Shown in pieces: positions 1 to 7,487 of a DNA stretch of 9,430 nt (position 1 is its first letter; the number at the start of each line of letters is the position of its first letter). Below the pieces are notes generated by a model, which saw only the letters and a list, made by a program, of their open reading frames with translations, did not search any database and was not told the origin of the DNA. Source of the DNA: Bacteroidales bacterium (GTDB lineage: Bacteria; Bacteroidota; Bacteroidia; Bacteroidales; VadinHA17); NCBI GenBank assembly GCA_029935275.1, contig JAOZKQ010000066.1, positions 1 to 9,430 on the forward strand, written 5' to 3'. A program made the translations under genes and the position numbers.

Positions 1-130
1 ATCCCATATTATTTATTGATTAGTTATAAATATCAGTAAAATTAATTTCATTTTTTATTTTATCTAGTGCTTCTAAGAAAACTATTTATACTCTTGTCAA
101 TTTCTCCGGCTGTAATCCCAATTTCACAGG

Positions 131-895
131 CTAAATTATCTTTATTTCTATGGGACAATGGTCAGAGTGATACGCTTCCTTGTGAATAAGAGCTTCTTCT
201 ATTCTGCTATTCAATGAATTAGTGAGCCAAAAATAATCAATTCTCCATCCTAAGTTTTTTGCCCTGGAATTTGCCCTGTAGCTCCACCAGGTATATTGTT
301 CAGGCTCCTGGTTAAATTTTCTGAAACTATCAAAAAAACTATCTCCCTCAAGGCGATCAAGCCATTCGCGTTCCTCCGGCAGAAAGCCTGAAGATTTTTT
401 ATGCCGCTCAGGATGATTAATATCAATGGGTTTATGGCAAATATTAAAATCTCCAGTTACTATTAAATTTGGCCTTTCTTTTTTCAGCTTATTTAAAAAT
501 TGTAAAAAATCTTCCAGAAACTCCATTTTATATTCCTGCCTGGGACCTCCCATTGTTCCGGATGGAATATAAACATTAATTAATGTTAAATCACCAAAAT
601 CAAGCCGGATTACCCTGCCTTCCACATCGTATTTTTCCATTCCCATTCCATATACCACCTTATCAGGTTCCGGTTTACTTAATACCAAAACTCCACTGTA
701 GCCCTTCTTTTGGGCTGAAAACCAATATTGATGGTAACCCAGACTATCAAAAACAGCAGGATCCAGTTGTTTTTTCATTGCTTTTGATTCCTGAACACAA
801 AAAACATCCGGGTTATTTTCCCTGAGCCAATCAGATAAACCTTTATTAACAGCGGCTCTTATACCATTTACATTATATGAAACAAAACTAATCAT
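131..895 (-). CDS. xth: Exodeoxyribonuclease III (AP endonuclease family)
   Basis: Predicted Mg2+-dependent AP endonuclease and 3'-5' exonuclease of the exonuclease/endonuclease/phosphatase fold, acting in base-excision repair in the cytoplasm. The 254-residue protein is full length for the family. It opens with MISFVSYNVNGIRAA (Asn8) and continues with QESKA (Glu36), NVYIPSG (Tyr109), TGDFNICH (Asp149, Asn151), the WRIDYFWLT block (Asp220) and YHSDHCP (Asp245-His246). These match the metal and catalytic set of E. coli ExoIII (Asn7, Glu34, Tyr109, Asp151, Asn153, Asp229, Asp258, His259). The ATG sits directly before the conserved first strand, so the start is secure. The gene is divergent from rsgA and has its own -7 box about 23 bp upstream, implying a very short leader. 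ExoIII versus a broader ExoA/APE1 name cannot be settled from sequence alone. Confidence 0.96.
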   Translation of the reverse strand: MISFVSYNVNGIRAAVNKGLSDWLRENNPDVFCVQESKAMKKQLDPAVFDSLGYHQYWFSAQKKGYSGVLVLSKPEPDKVVYGMGMEKYDVEGRVIRLDFGDLTLINVYIPSGTMGGPRQEYKMEFLEDFLQFLNKLKKERPNLIVTGDFNICHKPIDINHPERHKKSSGFLPEEREWLDRLEGDSFFDSFRKFNQEPEQYTWWSYRANSRAKNLGWRIDYFWLTNSLNSRIEEALIHKEAYHSDHCPIEIKII

Positions 896-917
896 AATTC
901 ATTTTTTAATAATTACT

Positions 918-925
918 CAAATATA
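918..925 (-). promoter_or_regulatory. Putative -7 box of the xth promoter
   Basis: Read on the minus strand this is TATATTTG, a perfect match to the Bacteroidota -7 consensus TAnnTTTG. Transcription would start near position 911, leaving a leader of about 15 nt before the xth ATG. No convincing TTG/TTTG -33 element is visible 17-23 bp upstream, so the call rests on the -7 box and its position. Confidence 0.5.
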
Positions 926-936
926 TGGAATTCTGC

Positions 937-944
937 TAATTTTG
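937..944 (+). promoter_or_regulatory. Putative -7 box of the rsgA promoter
   Basis: TAATTTTG on the plus strand matches TAnnTTTG exactly and lies 35 bp before the rsgA ATG, predicting a leader of about 30 nt. A clear -33 TTG is not seen. It faces away from the xth box at 918-925 with only 11 bp between them, so two polymerases could hardly bind at once. Confidence 0.5.
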
Positions 945-979
945 ACACCTGAAGTTTAAAAATTGATTAAGCCGGCTAA

Positions 980-1927
980 ATGACAAAAAAGCAAAAGAAC
1001 TTACTAAAAGGGATGGTGGTGAAGACTACCGGAAGCTGGTACAGGGTTAAAACAAAAGATGGTATTTTTATTGAATGTAAAATTAAAGGGAAATTCAGGC
1101 AATTGGGCATCCGCAGTACCAATCCTGTTGCTGTAGGGGACCAGGTTCATTTTATTATGCAGGAAAAACAGGAAACCGGGTTGATTACCTCCATTGAAGA
1201 AAGGAAAAACTATATAGCACGCAAAGCTTCTAATTTATCTAAATATTCACAGATTATTGCAGCAAATATTGACCAGGCAATATTAATGATTTCCTTAAGG
1301 GAACCTAAAACTTTGGTTGAGTTCATTGACAGGTATCTGGTTACAGCCCAGGCATATCGTATTCCGGTAATTCTTTTGTTCAACAAAATTGACCTGTACT
1401 CAACAGAGGATAAGAAAAAAATGAATCAGTTAAAAACCATATATATGAAAATTGGATACCCTTGTATTGAAATTTCATTGAAAAAAGAAATAAATCTGAA
1501 TGAAATTGAAGAACTGATTCAGGAAAAGATTAGTTTATTATCAGGTAACTCTGGCGTTGGTAAATCAAGCTTTATCAATAAATTAAATTCTTCATTTAAT
1601 ATCTCAACCTCAAAAATATCATCCTACCATAAAACCGGACGGCATACCACCACCTCTGTTGAAATGTACCCCTTGAAAAATGAAGGTTATATTATCGATA
1701 CACCTGGTATTAAGGGTTTTGGAGTAGTCCATATCGAAAAGGATGAAATTTATCATTTCTTCCCTGAAATATTTCAGTTTTCAAAAAACTGCAGATATTA
1801 CAATTGCAAACATCTTAATGAACCAGGCTGTGCAGTACTAGATGCTGTTGAAAATGAGGAAATAAGTATTTCCAGGTATCAAAGTTACCTGAACTTATTT
1901 CTTGATCCTGATTTAAAGTACCGTTAA
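980..1927 (+). CDS. rsgA: Small ribosomal subunit biogenesis GTPase RsgA
   Basis: RsgA (YjeQ/YloQ) is a circularly permuted GTPase that checks late maturation of the 30S subunit. The 315-residue protein starts with an OB-fold domain (about 10-75, with the family hallmark KTTGSWYRV). The GTPase motifs follow in the permuted order G4 NKID (135-138), G1 GNSGVGKS (189-196), G2 in GRHTTTS (220-226) and G3 DTPG (240-243). The C-terminal zinc domain has Cys271, Cys276, His278 and Cys284 in the expected CX4CXHX5C spacing. Length and domain order are normal. The ATG fits the family N-terminus; there is no Shine-Dalgarno, but a -7 box lies 35 bp upstream. It is divergent from xth and separated by 80 bp from the kinase gene downstream, with no strong terminator between them, so some read-through is possible. 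Confidence 0.97.
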   Translation: MTKKQKNLLKGMVVKTTGSWYRVKTKDGIFIECKIKGKFRQLGIRSTNPVAVGDQVHFIMQEKQETGLITSIEERKNYIARKASNLSKYSQIIAANIDQAILMISLREPKTLVEFIDRYLVTAQAYRIPVILLFNKIDLYSTEDKKKMNQLKTIYMKIGYPCIEISLKKEINLNEIEELIQEKISLLSGNSGVGKSSFINKLNSSFNISTSKISSYHKTGRHTTTSVEMYPLKNEGYIIDTPGIKGFGVVHIEKDEIYHFFPEIFQFSKNCRYYNCKHLNEPGCAVLDAVENEEISISRYQSYLNLFLDPDLKYR

Positions 1928-2007
1928 AAGGCTTTGATTTTTGTAACTATTTTCTTTTTTTTCGGTACTAAGTAATATAGTAAATGTAGTCATATTCTTA
2001 TTTTTTC

Positions 2008-4854
2008 ATGAATTCTTTCACCGGGATGAAAAGGATCTATTTTTTTGTATTTATAACCATTGTTGTAATTTTTTCTGCTAACATTTACTATTACTTAAAA
2101 ATTTATCAGCAGCAAATATCGGTAGAAGAAAGCTTCCTCCTCAAACAGGCCCGAATTACAGGAATCCAGATAGAAAAAACCGGGTATCAATTCGAAAACG
2201 ACCTAAGTCAAATTTTGTTTTCCGACAGTATCAGTAGTTTTTTTAGTAATGAAGATGTAAAAGAAAATACAATAAACGATTTAAAAGCTTTCTTTTTCAG
2301 GTATAACTCCATCATTAACAGTATTCAGTATTATGATAATAATAAGCATGTTCTCAGCCTTGTCAGAGACAGGCAGAATAAGTTTATAATGGACATATTT
2401 GCTTCTCATGTACAGCAAGAGCTATTAGAAAAAGAAACCCTGAAAATCAAAAATGGTGAATATCTCTATTATATGCCTGTGCTAAATAAAGGCAAAACAG
2501 CAGGCAATATGGTTATTGTTATCGATTATTTAAGGTACATTAAATCTGTTCTTACAAAACTTTCCGCCGAAGATGAACAATGGCAATGGATCATTGATAC
2601 GAAGGGAGAAATACAATCATTCAGTCTTCCCGGGGAGGAACAAATAAAAATTAGCAGATTAAATAAAATTACGGATGATATTCTAAATGACAATTCCAAT
2701 ATTCTAAAACATAAAGTTACTATAAATAAGAAAGAGCTTAAGATCATATCCGCTTATTACCCTATTCAGATTATTAAACAAAAATTTGGAATTGTTTTTT
2801 CATTACAAACTGATACTATTTCCCATGCCATAATAAATAATTCAATTGCAATTGCTGCTTTAACCCTTTTACTAATTCTTCTTATCAGCGGAATATTTAT
2901 TCATTATATAAAAACCAACAAAAAAGAAAATAGTAGCCTGAAAAAATCAGAAGATATACTTTCAAAAATCATTAATGAGTTATCTGTTGGCTTTATTCTT
3001 CTTGATAATAATAAAAACATTAAAAAGATAAATAAACTTGCTCTCGATCTATTCCCGGAGGATTTAAAAGTAAAAGAAGGTGAGACAATGGGAGATTGGT
3101 TCTTTAAATCCGGATACACGGGAGAACACAAAAAACTAGGTGATTATTTTTCCAATGATGTACTTTTTATAAAGAATGATAAGGGGGAGACAGCTTTACT
3201 AAAAAAAGAATCTTCCATTGAAGCAAATGGAGAAATCTTATTTATCGTAAGCTTAATAGATATTAGCTCCTTTGAAAAAAAAAGAAAACAAAATGATGTT
3301 GCCGTAAAGACTAAATCAGAATTACTCACCCGGATGAGCCAGGAAATTCAGATACCTGTACAGGGAATTTTAAGTCTGCTGGATACGCTTTCTGTTAAAA
3401 ACCTTTCAGATAAACAAAAGGAAATTCTTCACAGTATTCAAAAAATATCAGAACTACTTCTATCAATAATTGATGATATCTCAACCTTTTCAAAACTGGA
3501 TGCCGGTGATCTGGTTATTGAAGAAATCCCATTTTCCCTGAGAGATGAGCTGGATAATACTCTAATAAGCCTGAGATCCAAAGCGAAAAAGAAAAAACTT
3601 GACTTTAAACTGTCTCTGGACGTAGATGTTACTGATAAGCTCATCGGAGACCCTTTTAAGTTTAAACAGATTATTACCCAGTTGACCGAAAATGCAATAA
3701 AGTTTACTTCTAAAGGCAGAATTAATATTAAAGTTAGTCAGCTGGGGAGCATAGCCGGACAAATTACACTTCAAATTATAATTGAGGATACAGGCATTGG
3801 AATTCCAAAAGAAGATCTGAAAAATATTTTTGAAAAATCACTAAGTCAAAACGAAACCATTACAAGAAAATTTGCAGGAGCCGGCCTGGGTACTGCCCTT
3901 ACCAAGCAACTTGTTGAGCTATTGAAAGGCGAAATTAAAGCAGAAAGCCCCTCCGGTTTAACTGGCGATCCTGAATGGCCCGGATCACGATTTATTTTAA
4001 CAATGGAATTTTATAGCAACGAAGGGATACAAAAAGATTTCTCCCGGGATGAGATAACTTCCTATTCCCACATAAATGCGTTAATCATAAAGGATAATGA
4101 TATAAAAGGCCAGCGTATTCAGGAGATCATGAGCAATTTTGGCATTAATGCAAAAATGAATTTTTATCATGAAAAGACCCTGGGCCTGATTGAATCCAAC
4201 CTTAATTCCGGAAAAGAAGTTCCCCATTTGCTAATTCTAAGGGATTCGTCTAATTTTAATGCTTTTGATTTTGCAAAAGATCTTAAAGATCATAATTTAA
4301 TTCAAAAATTTTTAGTCATTATTGCCAGCTCAAATGATGCCAAAGGTAATTATGTAAATGCCCGTAAACTCGGTGTAGATTATTATTTGATAGAACCCTG
4401 CCAGGGGTCAGAGCTTTTCAATATTTTGCAGAATAATTTCCCCAAAATTAAGGTTTCACTTCAGAAGGAAATAAAACTGAAAAAGCTGAAAAAAGATATT
4501 AAGATCTTGGTGGCTGAAGACAATTTGATTAACCAAAAAACTGCTCAGGCTATTTTCAAGAATCTTAGGTATGAAATAGATATTGCTGAAAATGGCCTTG
4601 AAGCTTTAAAAATGGCAGAAACAAATTCTTATGAAATCATTTTTATGGATATTATGATGCCTGAAATGGATGGATGGGAAGCTACAATGAAAATCAGAGA
4701 CCTGGGAATTCAAATCCCTATTGTAGCCCTTACTGCTGATTTTAGTGATGAGGCAAGGGAAAAGGCCAAAGAAGAAGAACTACAGGATTTTATCGCAAAG
4801 CCTATAAAAATAGATGATGTAAAAAGGGTCTTGGTAAAATGGTTTACCGAATAA
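2008..4854 (+). CDS. Hybrid sensor histidine kinase, H-box His replaced by Gln
   Basis: This 948-residue inner-membrane signalling protein has TM1 at about 10-29, a roughly 245-residue periplasmic sensor region (about 32-276, resembling Cache-type sensors, inferred), TM2 at about 279-301, a PAS-like domain (about 313-425), a DHp helical pair (about 432-505), an HATPase domain (about 545-668) and two receiver domains (about 689-812 and 830-945). In the H-box, MSQEIQIP (443-450), the phospho-accepting His is Gln445 (codon CAG at 3340-3342). The ATP-binding motifs look usable: N-box QLTENAIKFT (558-567, first Asn changed to Gln, second kept), DTGIGIP (594-600) and GAGLG (624-628). Receiver 1 has lost key residues. 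Receiver 2 is canonical (Glu837-Asp838, Asp881, Thr909, Lys931). No response-regulator gene is in the window. Met7 (ATG at 2026) is an equally plausible start. The architecture is certain; the ligand, and whether it is an active kinase, are unknown. Confidence 0.93.
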   Translation: MNSFTGMKRIYFFVFITIVVIFSANIYYYLKIYQQQISVEESFLLKQARITGIQIEKTGYQFENDLSQILFSDSISSFFSNEDVKENTINDLKAFFFRYNSIINSIQYYDNNKHVLSLVRDRQNKFIMDIFASHVQQELLEKETLKIKNGEYLYYMPVLNKGKTAGNMVIVIDYLRYIKSVLTKLSAEDEQWQWIIDTKGEIQSFSLPGEEQIKISRLNKITDDILNDNSNILKHKVTINKKELKIISAYYPIQIIKQKFGIVFSLQTDTISHAIINNSIAIAALTLLLILLISGIFIHYIKTNKKENSSLKKSEDILSKIINELSVGFILLDNNKNIKKINKLALDLFPEDLKVKEGETMGDWFFKSGYTGEHKKLGDYFSNDVLFIKNDKGETALLKKESSIEANGEILFIVSLIDISSFEKKRKQNDVAVKTKSELLTRMSQEIQIPVQGILSLLDTLSVKNLSDKQKEILHSIQKISELLLSIIDDISTFSKLDAGDLVIEEIPFSLRDELDNTLISLRSKAKKKKLDFKLSLDVDVTDKLIGDPFKFKQIITQLTENAIKFTSKGRINIKVSQLGSIAGQITLQIIIEDTGIGIPKEDLKNIFEKSLSQNETITRKFAGAGLGTALTKQLVELLKGEIKAESPSGLTGDPEWPGSRFILTMEFYSNEGIQKDFSRDEITSYSHINALIIKDNDIKGQRIQEIMSNFGINAKMNFYHEKTLGLIESNLNSGKEVPHLLILRDSSNFNAFDFAKDLKDHNLIQKFLVIIASSNDAKGNYVNARKLGVDYYLIEPCQGSELFNILQNNFPKIKVSLQKEIKLKKLKKDIKILVAEDNLINQKTAQAIFKNLRYEIDIAENGLEALKMAETNSYEIIFMDIMMPEMDGWEATMKIRDLGIQIPIVALTADFSDEAREKAKEEELQDFIAKPIKIDDVKRVLVKWFTE

Positions 4855-4877
4855 GCTTAGGATTCATCAAAAACCAT

Positions 4878-4915
4878 TGGAAATAATGATACAGGGGGCC
4901 TTCCACATTTTTGTT
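4878..4915 (+). terminator. Weak candidate terminator after the hybrid kinase
   Basis: TGGAA (4878-4882) and TTCCA (4901-4905) can pair across an 18-nt loop, and a T-rich stretch follows (CATTTTTG and on). The stem is only 5 bp and the loop long, so this is the best candidate in the 132-bp gap but not a strong one. Confidence 0.25.
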
Positions 4916-4981
4916 TTCCTTTCTTTCCATAAGATCGTTTTCATATCCTGCATTTCAAATACAGATTTTATAAATTAAGTT

Positions 4982-4989
4982 TATATTTG
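4982..4989 (+). promoter_or_regulatory. Putative -7 box of the mnmH promoter
   Basis: TATATTTG matches TAnnTTTG exactly. Transcription would begin near 4995, about 40 nt before the chosen mnmH ATG at 5035. It matters for gene calling because the last three bases (TTG, 4987-4989) are in frame with mnmH and could be mistaken for its start codon. No clear -33 TTG is seen 17-23 bp upstream. Confidence 0.5.
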
Positions 4990-5034
4990 AGCCCAAATTA
5001 TGCTTTGATTTTAATAGAAGCAAATCAACTGAAT

Positions 5035-6069
5035 ATGGTTAATGCAGTAAAAATAAATATAGAATATTTTCTGCAAAAACAGGAAAACATTCCACTTATT
5101 GATGTAAGGTCCCCTGCTGAATATAAACATGCTCATATACCAGGAGCCCTTAATTTGCCCCTTTTTGATAACGAAGAAAGGGCAATAGTGGGTACTTTGT
5201 ATAAAAAATCAGGAAAAGAGAGTGCGGTACTTAAAGGACTGGAAATCGTAGGCCCTAAAATGGTATCCTTTGTTAAAGAAGCCCGAAAACTTGCTCCTGC
5301 AAAAAAGTTATATATTCATTGCTGGAGAGGTGGGATGAGGAGCGAGTCAATGGCCTGGTTATTTGAGACATCCGGGATTACCAGTATCATTTTAGAAGGA
5401 GGTTATAAAGCTTACAGGCAATATATTAAAAAGGCTTTTAACAGGGAAGCATATTTTCTTATTCTGGGGGGTATGACTGGAAGTGGGAAAACTGCAATAC
5501 TTAATAAGCTAAAGCTTCTGAAAGAGCAGGTCATTGACCTTGAGGGTATAGCGAAACACAAAGGCTCTGCATTTGGAGGAATTAATCAGGATCAACAACC
5601 ATCAACAGAACAATTTGAAAATAATATATATGAAGAATGGCGAAAATTTGATTTTAATGAGCCCATTTGGCTGGAAGATGAAAGTAAATCAATAGGCAGA
5701 GTCCAGATACCGGATGAGATTTTTTTAAGGATGCGGCAAAGCAAAGTAATTGAAATAAAAATGCCAAAAACACAAAGGATAAAAATCCTTGAAAAAGATT
5801 ATACCAGGCTTGATTCTGAAGAACTGATCCAATCAACTTTAAGAATCAGTAAAAGACTTGGTGGATTAAAAACCCAGGAAAGTATTGAAGCAATAAAAAA
5901 CAAAAATTTCAGTCTGGCAATTGAGATTGTCCTTGATTATTATGACAAAAGTTACATGAAAGGCTTAAATAGCAGGGATCCACAAACACTTTTCCCTATA
6001 AAAATTAACGAAATCGATCCGGAAGAAACTGCAAAAATCATCCGGAATTTTGCTAAAAATAACATATAA
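5035..6069 (+). CDS. mnmH: tRNA 2-selenouridine synthase MnmH
   Basis: MnmH (SelU/YbbB) replaces the sulfur of 2-thiouridine at the tRNA wobble position with selenium from selenophosphate, through a geranylated intermediate. From the ATG at 5035 the protein has 344 residues. The N-terminal rhodanese domain (about 6-135) contains LIDVRSPAEY (21-30) and the active-site loop HCWRGGMRS (95-103) with Cys96, equivalent to Cys97 of the E. coli enzyme. The C-terminal P-loop domain has Walker A GGMTGSGKT (145-153), a DLEGIAKHKGSAFGG block and LEDESKSIG. A TTG at 4987 would add 16 residues, but it lies inside the predicted promoter and the extension precedes the usual family N-terminus, so it is rejected. 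No selD or other selenium gene is visible. A hairpin at the stop codon suggests the gene is transcribed alone. Confidence 0.95.
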   Translation: MVNAVKINIEYFLQKQENIPLIDVRSPAEYKHAHIPGALNLPLFDNEERAIVGTLYKKSGKESAVLKGLEIVGPKMVSFVKEARKLAPAKKLYIHCWRGGMRSESMAWLFETSGITSIILEGGYKAYRQYIKKAFNREAYFLILGGMTGSGKTAILNKLKLLKEQVIDLEGIAKHKGSAFGGINQDQQPSTEQFENNIYEEWRKFDFNEPIWLEDESKSIGRVQIPDEIFLRMRQSKVIEIKMPKTQRIKILEKDYTRLDSEELIQSTLRISKRLGGLKTQESIEAIKNKNFSLAIEIVLDYYDKSYMKGLNSRDPQTLFPIKINEIDPEETAKIIRNFAKNNI

Positions 6070-6105
6070 AAATATCCGAAAATTGGATATTTTATTAATT
6101 TTTTT
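6069..6105 (+). terminator. Hairpin terminator at the mnmH stop codon
   Basis: AAAATATCC (6069-6077) and GGATATTTT (6085-6093) form a perfect 9-bp stem with a 7-nt loop, followed by a T-rich stretch up to about 6105. The stem begins on the last base of the mnmH stop codon. It has only two G-C pairs, so it would be a modest terminator. Its right arm is shared with the promoter of the next gene. Confidence 0.5.
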
Positions 6106-6112
6106 ATTTTTG
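6083..6112 (+). promoter_or_regulatory. Putative promoter of the 236-residue protein gene
   Basis: TTG at 6083-6085 and TATTTTTG at 6105-6112 (consensus TAnnTTTG) are 19 bp apart, inside the 17-23 bp range reported for Bacteroidota promoters. Transcription would start near 6118, about 25 nt before the ATG at 6144. This is the best-formed promoter on the plus strand in the window. Confidence 0.55.
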
Positions 6113-6143
6113 TAGAAAAGATGCTTATTTAATTATCAGGACT

Positions 6144-6854
6144 ATGGAAAAAATTACAACTATTTCCACAACGGGACATATTACCAAAGTTGAATTATTA
6201 CACACTCTAAAATCAAACATTCTTGAGAATACTTTTGTTTTAGAAAATTTTGAACCTTTCCCGGGCTATCATGGTAAAAATGCACCCTCAAGCCTTAAGC
6301 CCCACCACCTTTTTCTGGTAACCCGAAAAGCCTATTCTTATGATGAAATAAGCCGGACATCAAAAAAAATAGGATCAAATTGTCAGGTTAAATTTGGGGC
6401 CAGGCCTGCTGATCTGTTTATTTTTAACCAGAAATTATCAGCCATTCGAATTAAAGAATTAGACAGTTTTGAAAAAATTACTGAATTACAAAAGTGGTAT
6501 ATTGATGAGGGTATTTCTTTTAAGAAGAAGAAGAATTTTAATAGTGAAGGCCTTATTAAGGTAATGAAACATTTTGAGCTTAGTGAAGTCGAAGATGGGA
6601 TTTATAAAGATAACGAGAATCCATTGATGTGTTATTTTCAGGTTCCGGCATATTTGAGTTGGAAAGTTTTCGAGAAAATTACCTATTCTATAAAAAACAA
6701 TATAAGCAATTCAAATTTTGATGCTGCACAGGGAGTTATTTATCTAAAAGACCTGGTTGATATAGTAAGAGTTTACATGAAAGACCTGAAAGTTGAATTT
6801 CTTAAAGAGCTTCAGTCTCATTATCTTGAAGAAATTAGAAAAATAAATTTGTAA
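6144..6854 (+). CDS. Uncharacterised 236-residue protein
   Basis: I do not recognise this protein. It is probably cytoplasmic, with no signal peptide or membrane segment, rich in Lys and Ile. The N-terminal half (about 1-105) looks like a mixed alpha/beta domain and holds the most distinctive stretch, ENFEPFPGYHG (34-44), followed by KPHHLFLVTRK (52-62) and a strand-rich segment ending near IRIKEL (101-106). A Lys run (127-130) marks a likely linker. The C-terminal half has an amphipathic pattern ending in a long predicted helix (about 203-235, DLVDIVRVYMKDLKVEFLKE and on). No Walker, zinc-ribbon, catalytic triad or HTH motif is evident. Coding character is strong: one uninterrupted frame, its own promoter, an AGG just before the ATG, and composition like its neighbours. 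It is a single-gene unit between mnmH and a convergent methyltransferase gene, so context gives no function. Confidence 0.85.
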   Translation: MEKITTISTTGHITKVELLHTLKSNILENTFVLENFEPFPGYHGKNAPSSLKPHHLFLVTRKAYSYDEISRTSKKIGSNCQVKFGARPADLFIFNQKLSAIRIKELDSFEKITELQKWYIDEGISFKKKKNFNSEGLIKVMKHFELSEVEDGIYKDNENPLMCYFQVPAYLSWKVFEKITYSIKNNISNSNFDAAQGVIYLKDLVDIVRVYMKDLKVEFLKELQSHYLEEIRKINL

Positions 6855-6878
6855 ATAATTTTACATAAAGATATTGGT

Positions 6879-7487
6879 TTAATCCGGCATTTTTCTTTTC
6901 TGCATCAGGCATGCCCATATACGTGCAGGAGGAACCTGATCTGATTCAAAATGACTCTTCTTCAAAAATAAAATTTCAAAAAAAGGTTCTACGGCATTTA
7001 CTATATCCCTGGCAGAACGTTTTGGCGGTCCAGTTTCCCTCATTATATCATCTGCACTCCCAATAAGTGACAGCCAATGCCCCTTTTCTTCAAGTGCAGA
7101 AGCAACATTTTGAGCAAATATTTTCCGTTCCTCATCCTGGTCAAGACCATGAAAACAACCCCGGTCAAAAATAAAATGATATGGTTCTCCGGGGATCCTG
7201 TCTTTTAAAAAATCAAGTTGATGAAATTCTATAAGGACATTTTCTTTTTTTGCTTTTCCCCCTGCCATATCAATTGCTGTTTTTGAGTAATCACAAGCTC
7301 TTACCGAAAAACCATTTTTTGCCAGCCAAATGGCATTATCACCTGTCCCACATCCTAATTCCAAGGCTTTTCCAGAAGGAATGATCCCATCTTCCACCAG
7401 TCTGGATAAATTAAAATCCCTCCTCTTTACATCCCAGGGTAAATTCCCTTCAATATACCTTTTTTCAAAACGATTATCTTCACTCAT
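6879..7487 (-). CDS. Class I SAM-dependent methyltransferase, TPMT/TehB-like
   Basis: A 202-residue Rossmann-fold methyltransferase using S-adenosylmethionine; substrate unknown. Motif I is LELGCGTGDNA (42-52), with the acidic residue closing strand 2 at Asp66 (ACDYS), an LDF motif at 91-93 (Asp92) and FDRGCFH (107-113) in the strand-4 region. The N-terminal LPWD (16-19) and the DRGCFH block resemble small thiopurine-methyltransferase or TehB-like enzymes that act on small, often toxic molecules; that is family resemblance, not proof of substrate. The ATG is preceded by AGAAGGA with about 8 nt spacing, an unusually good Shine-Dalgarno for this window, which supports the start. The gene converges on the 6144-6854 gene with only 24 bp between stop codons and lies downstream of the pfk terminator, so it may depend on read-through or a promoter I could not identify. 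Confidence 0.88.
   Translation of the reverse strand: MSEDNRFEKRYIEGNLPWDVKRRDFNLSRLVEDGIIPSGKALELGCGTGDNAIWLAKNGFSVRACDYSKTAIDMAGGKAKKENVLIEFHQLDFLKDRIPGEPYHFIFDRGCFHGLDQDEERKIFAQNVASALEEKGHWLSLIGSADDIMRETGPPKRSARDIVNAVEPFFEILFLKKSHFESDQVPPARIWACLMQKRKMPD

Noticed and set aside
60..161. A 33-codon minus-strand frame running out of the 3' end of xth, ending FLRSTR and stop, with a possible TTG start at 158.
   Set aside because: It overlaps the last codons of xth, has no initiation signal and no recognisable motif; its length is within chance. I see nothing else convincing in 1-130.
583..825. 80-codon plus-strand frame inside xth.
   Set aside because: It lies antisense within a gene whose catalytic motifs are all in place; Pro/His-rich composition is typical of a shadow frame.
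1917..1969. Inverted repeat AGTACCG/CGGTACT around the rsgA stop codon.
   Set aside because: The 7-bp stem would close a 39-nt loop and is not followed by a T-run (the T-run is inside the loop). A repeat of this size is not surprising in this much sequence, so it is not called a terminator.
1928..2007. Search for a promoter of the hybrid kinase gene.
   Set aside because: TTTG occurs twice (1933-1936, 1940-1943), but neither has TA at the required position. The gene may be read from rsgA or use a non-consensus promoter.
2526..3774. Several 60-75 codon minus-strand frames within the hybrid kinase gene.
   Set aside because: All are antisense to well-defined domains of the 948-residue protein, rich in Ser/Phe/Leu as expected for reverse reading of Lys/Glu codons.
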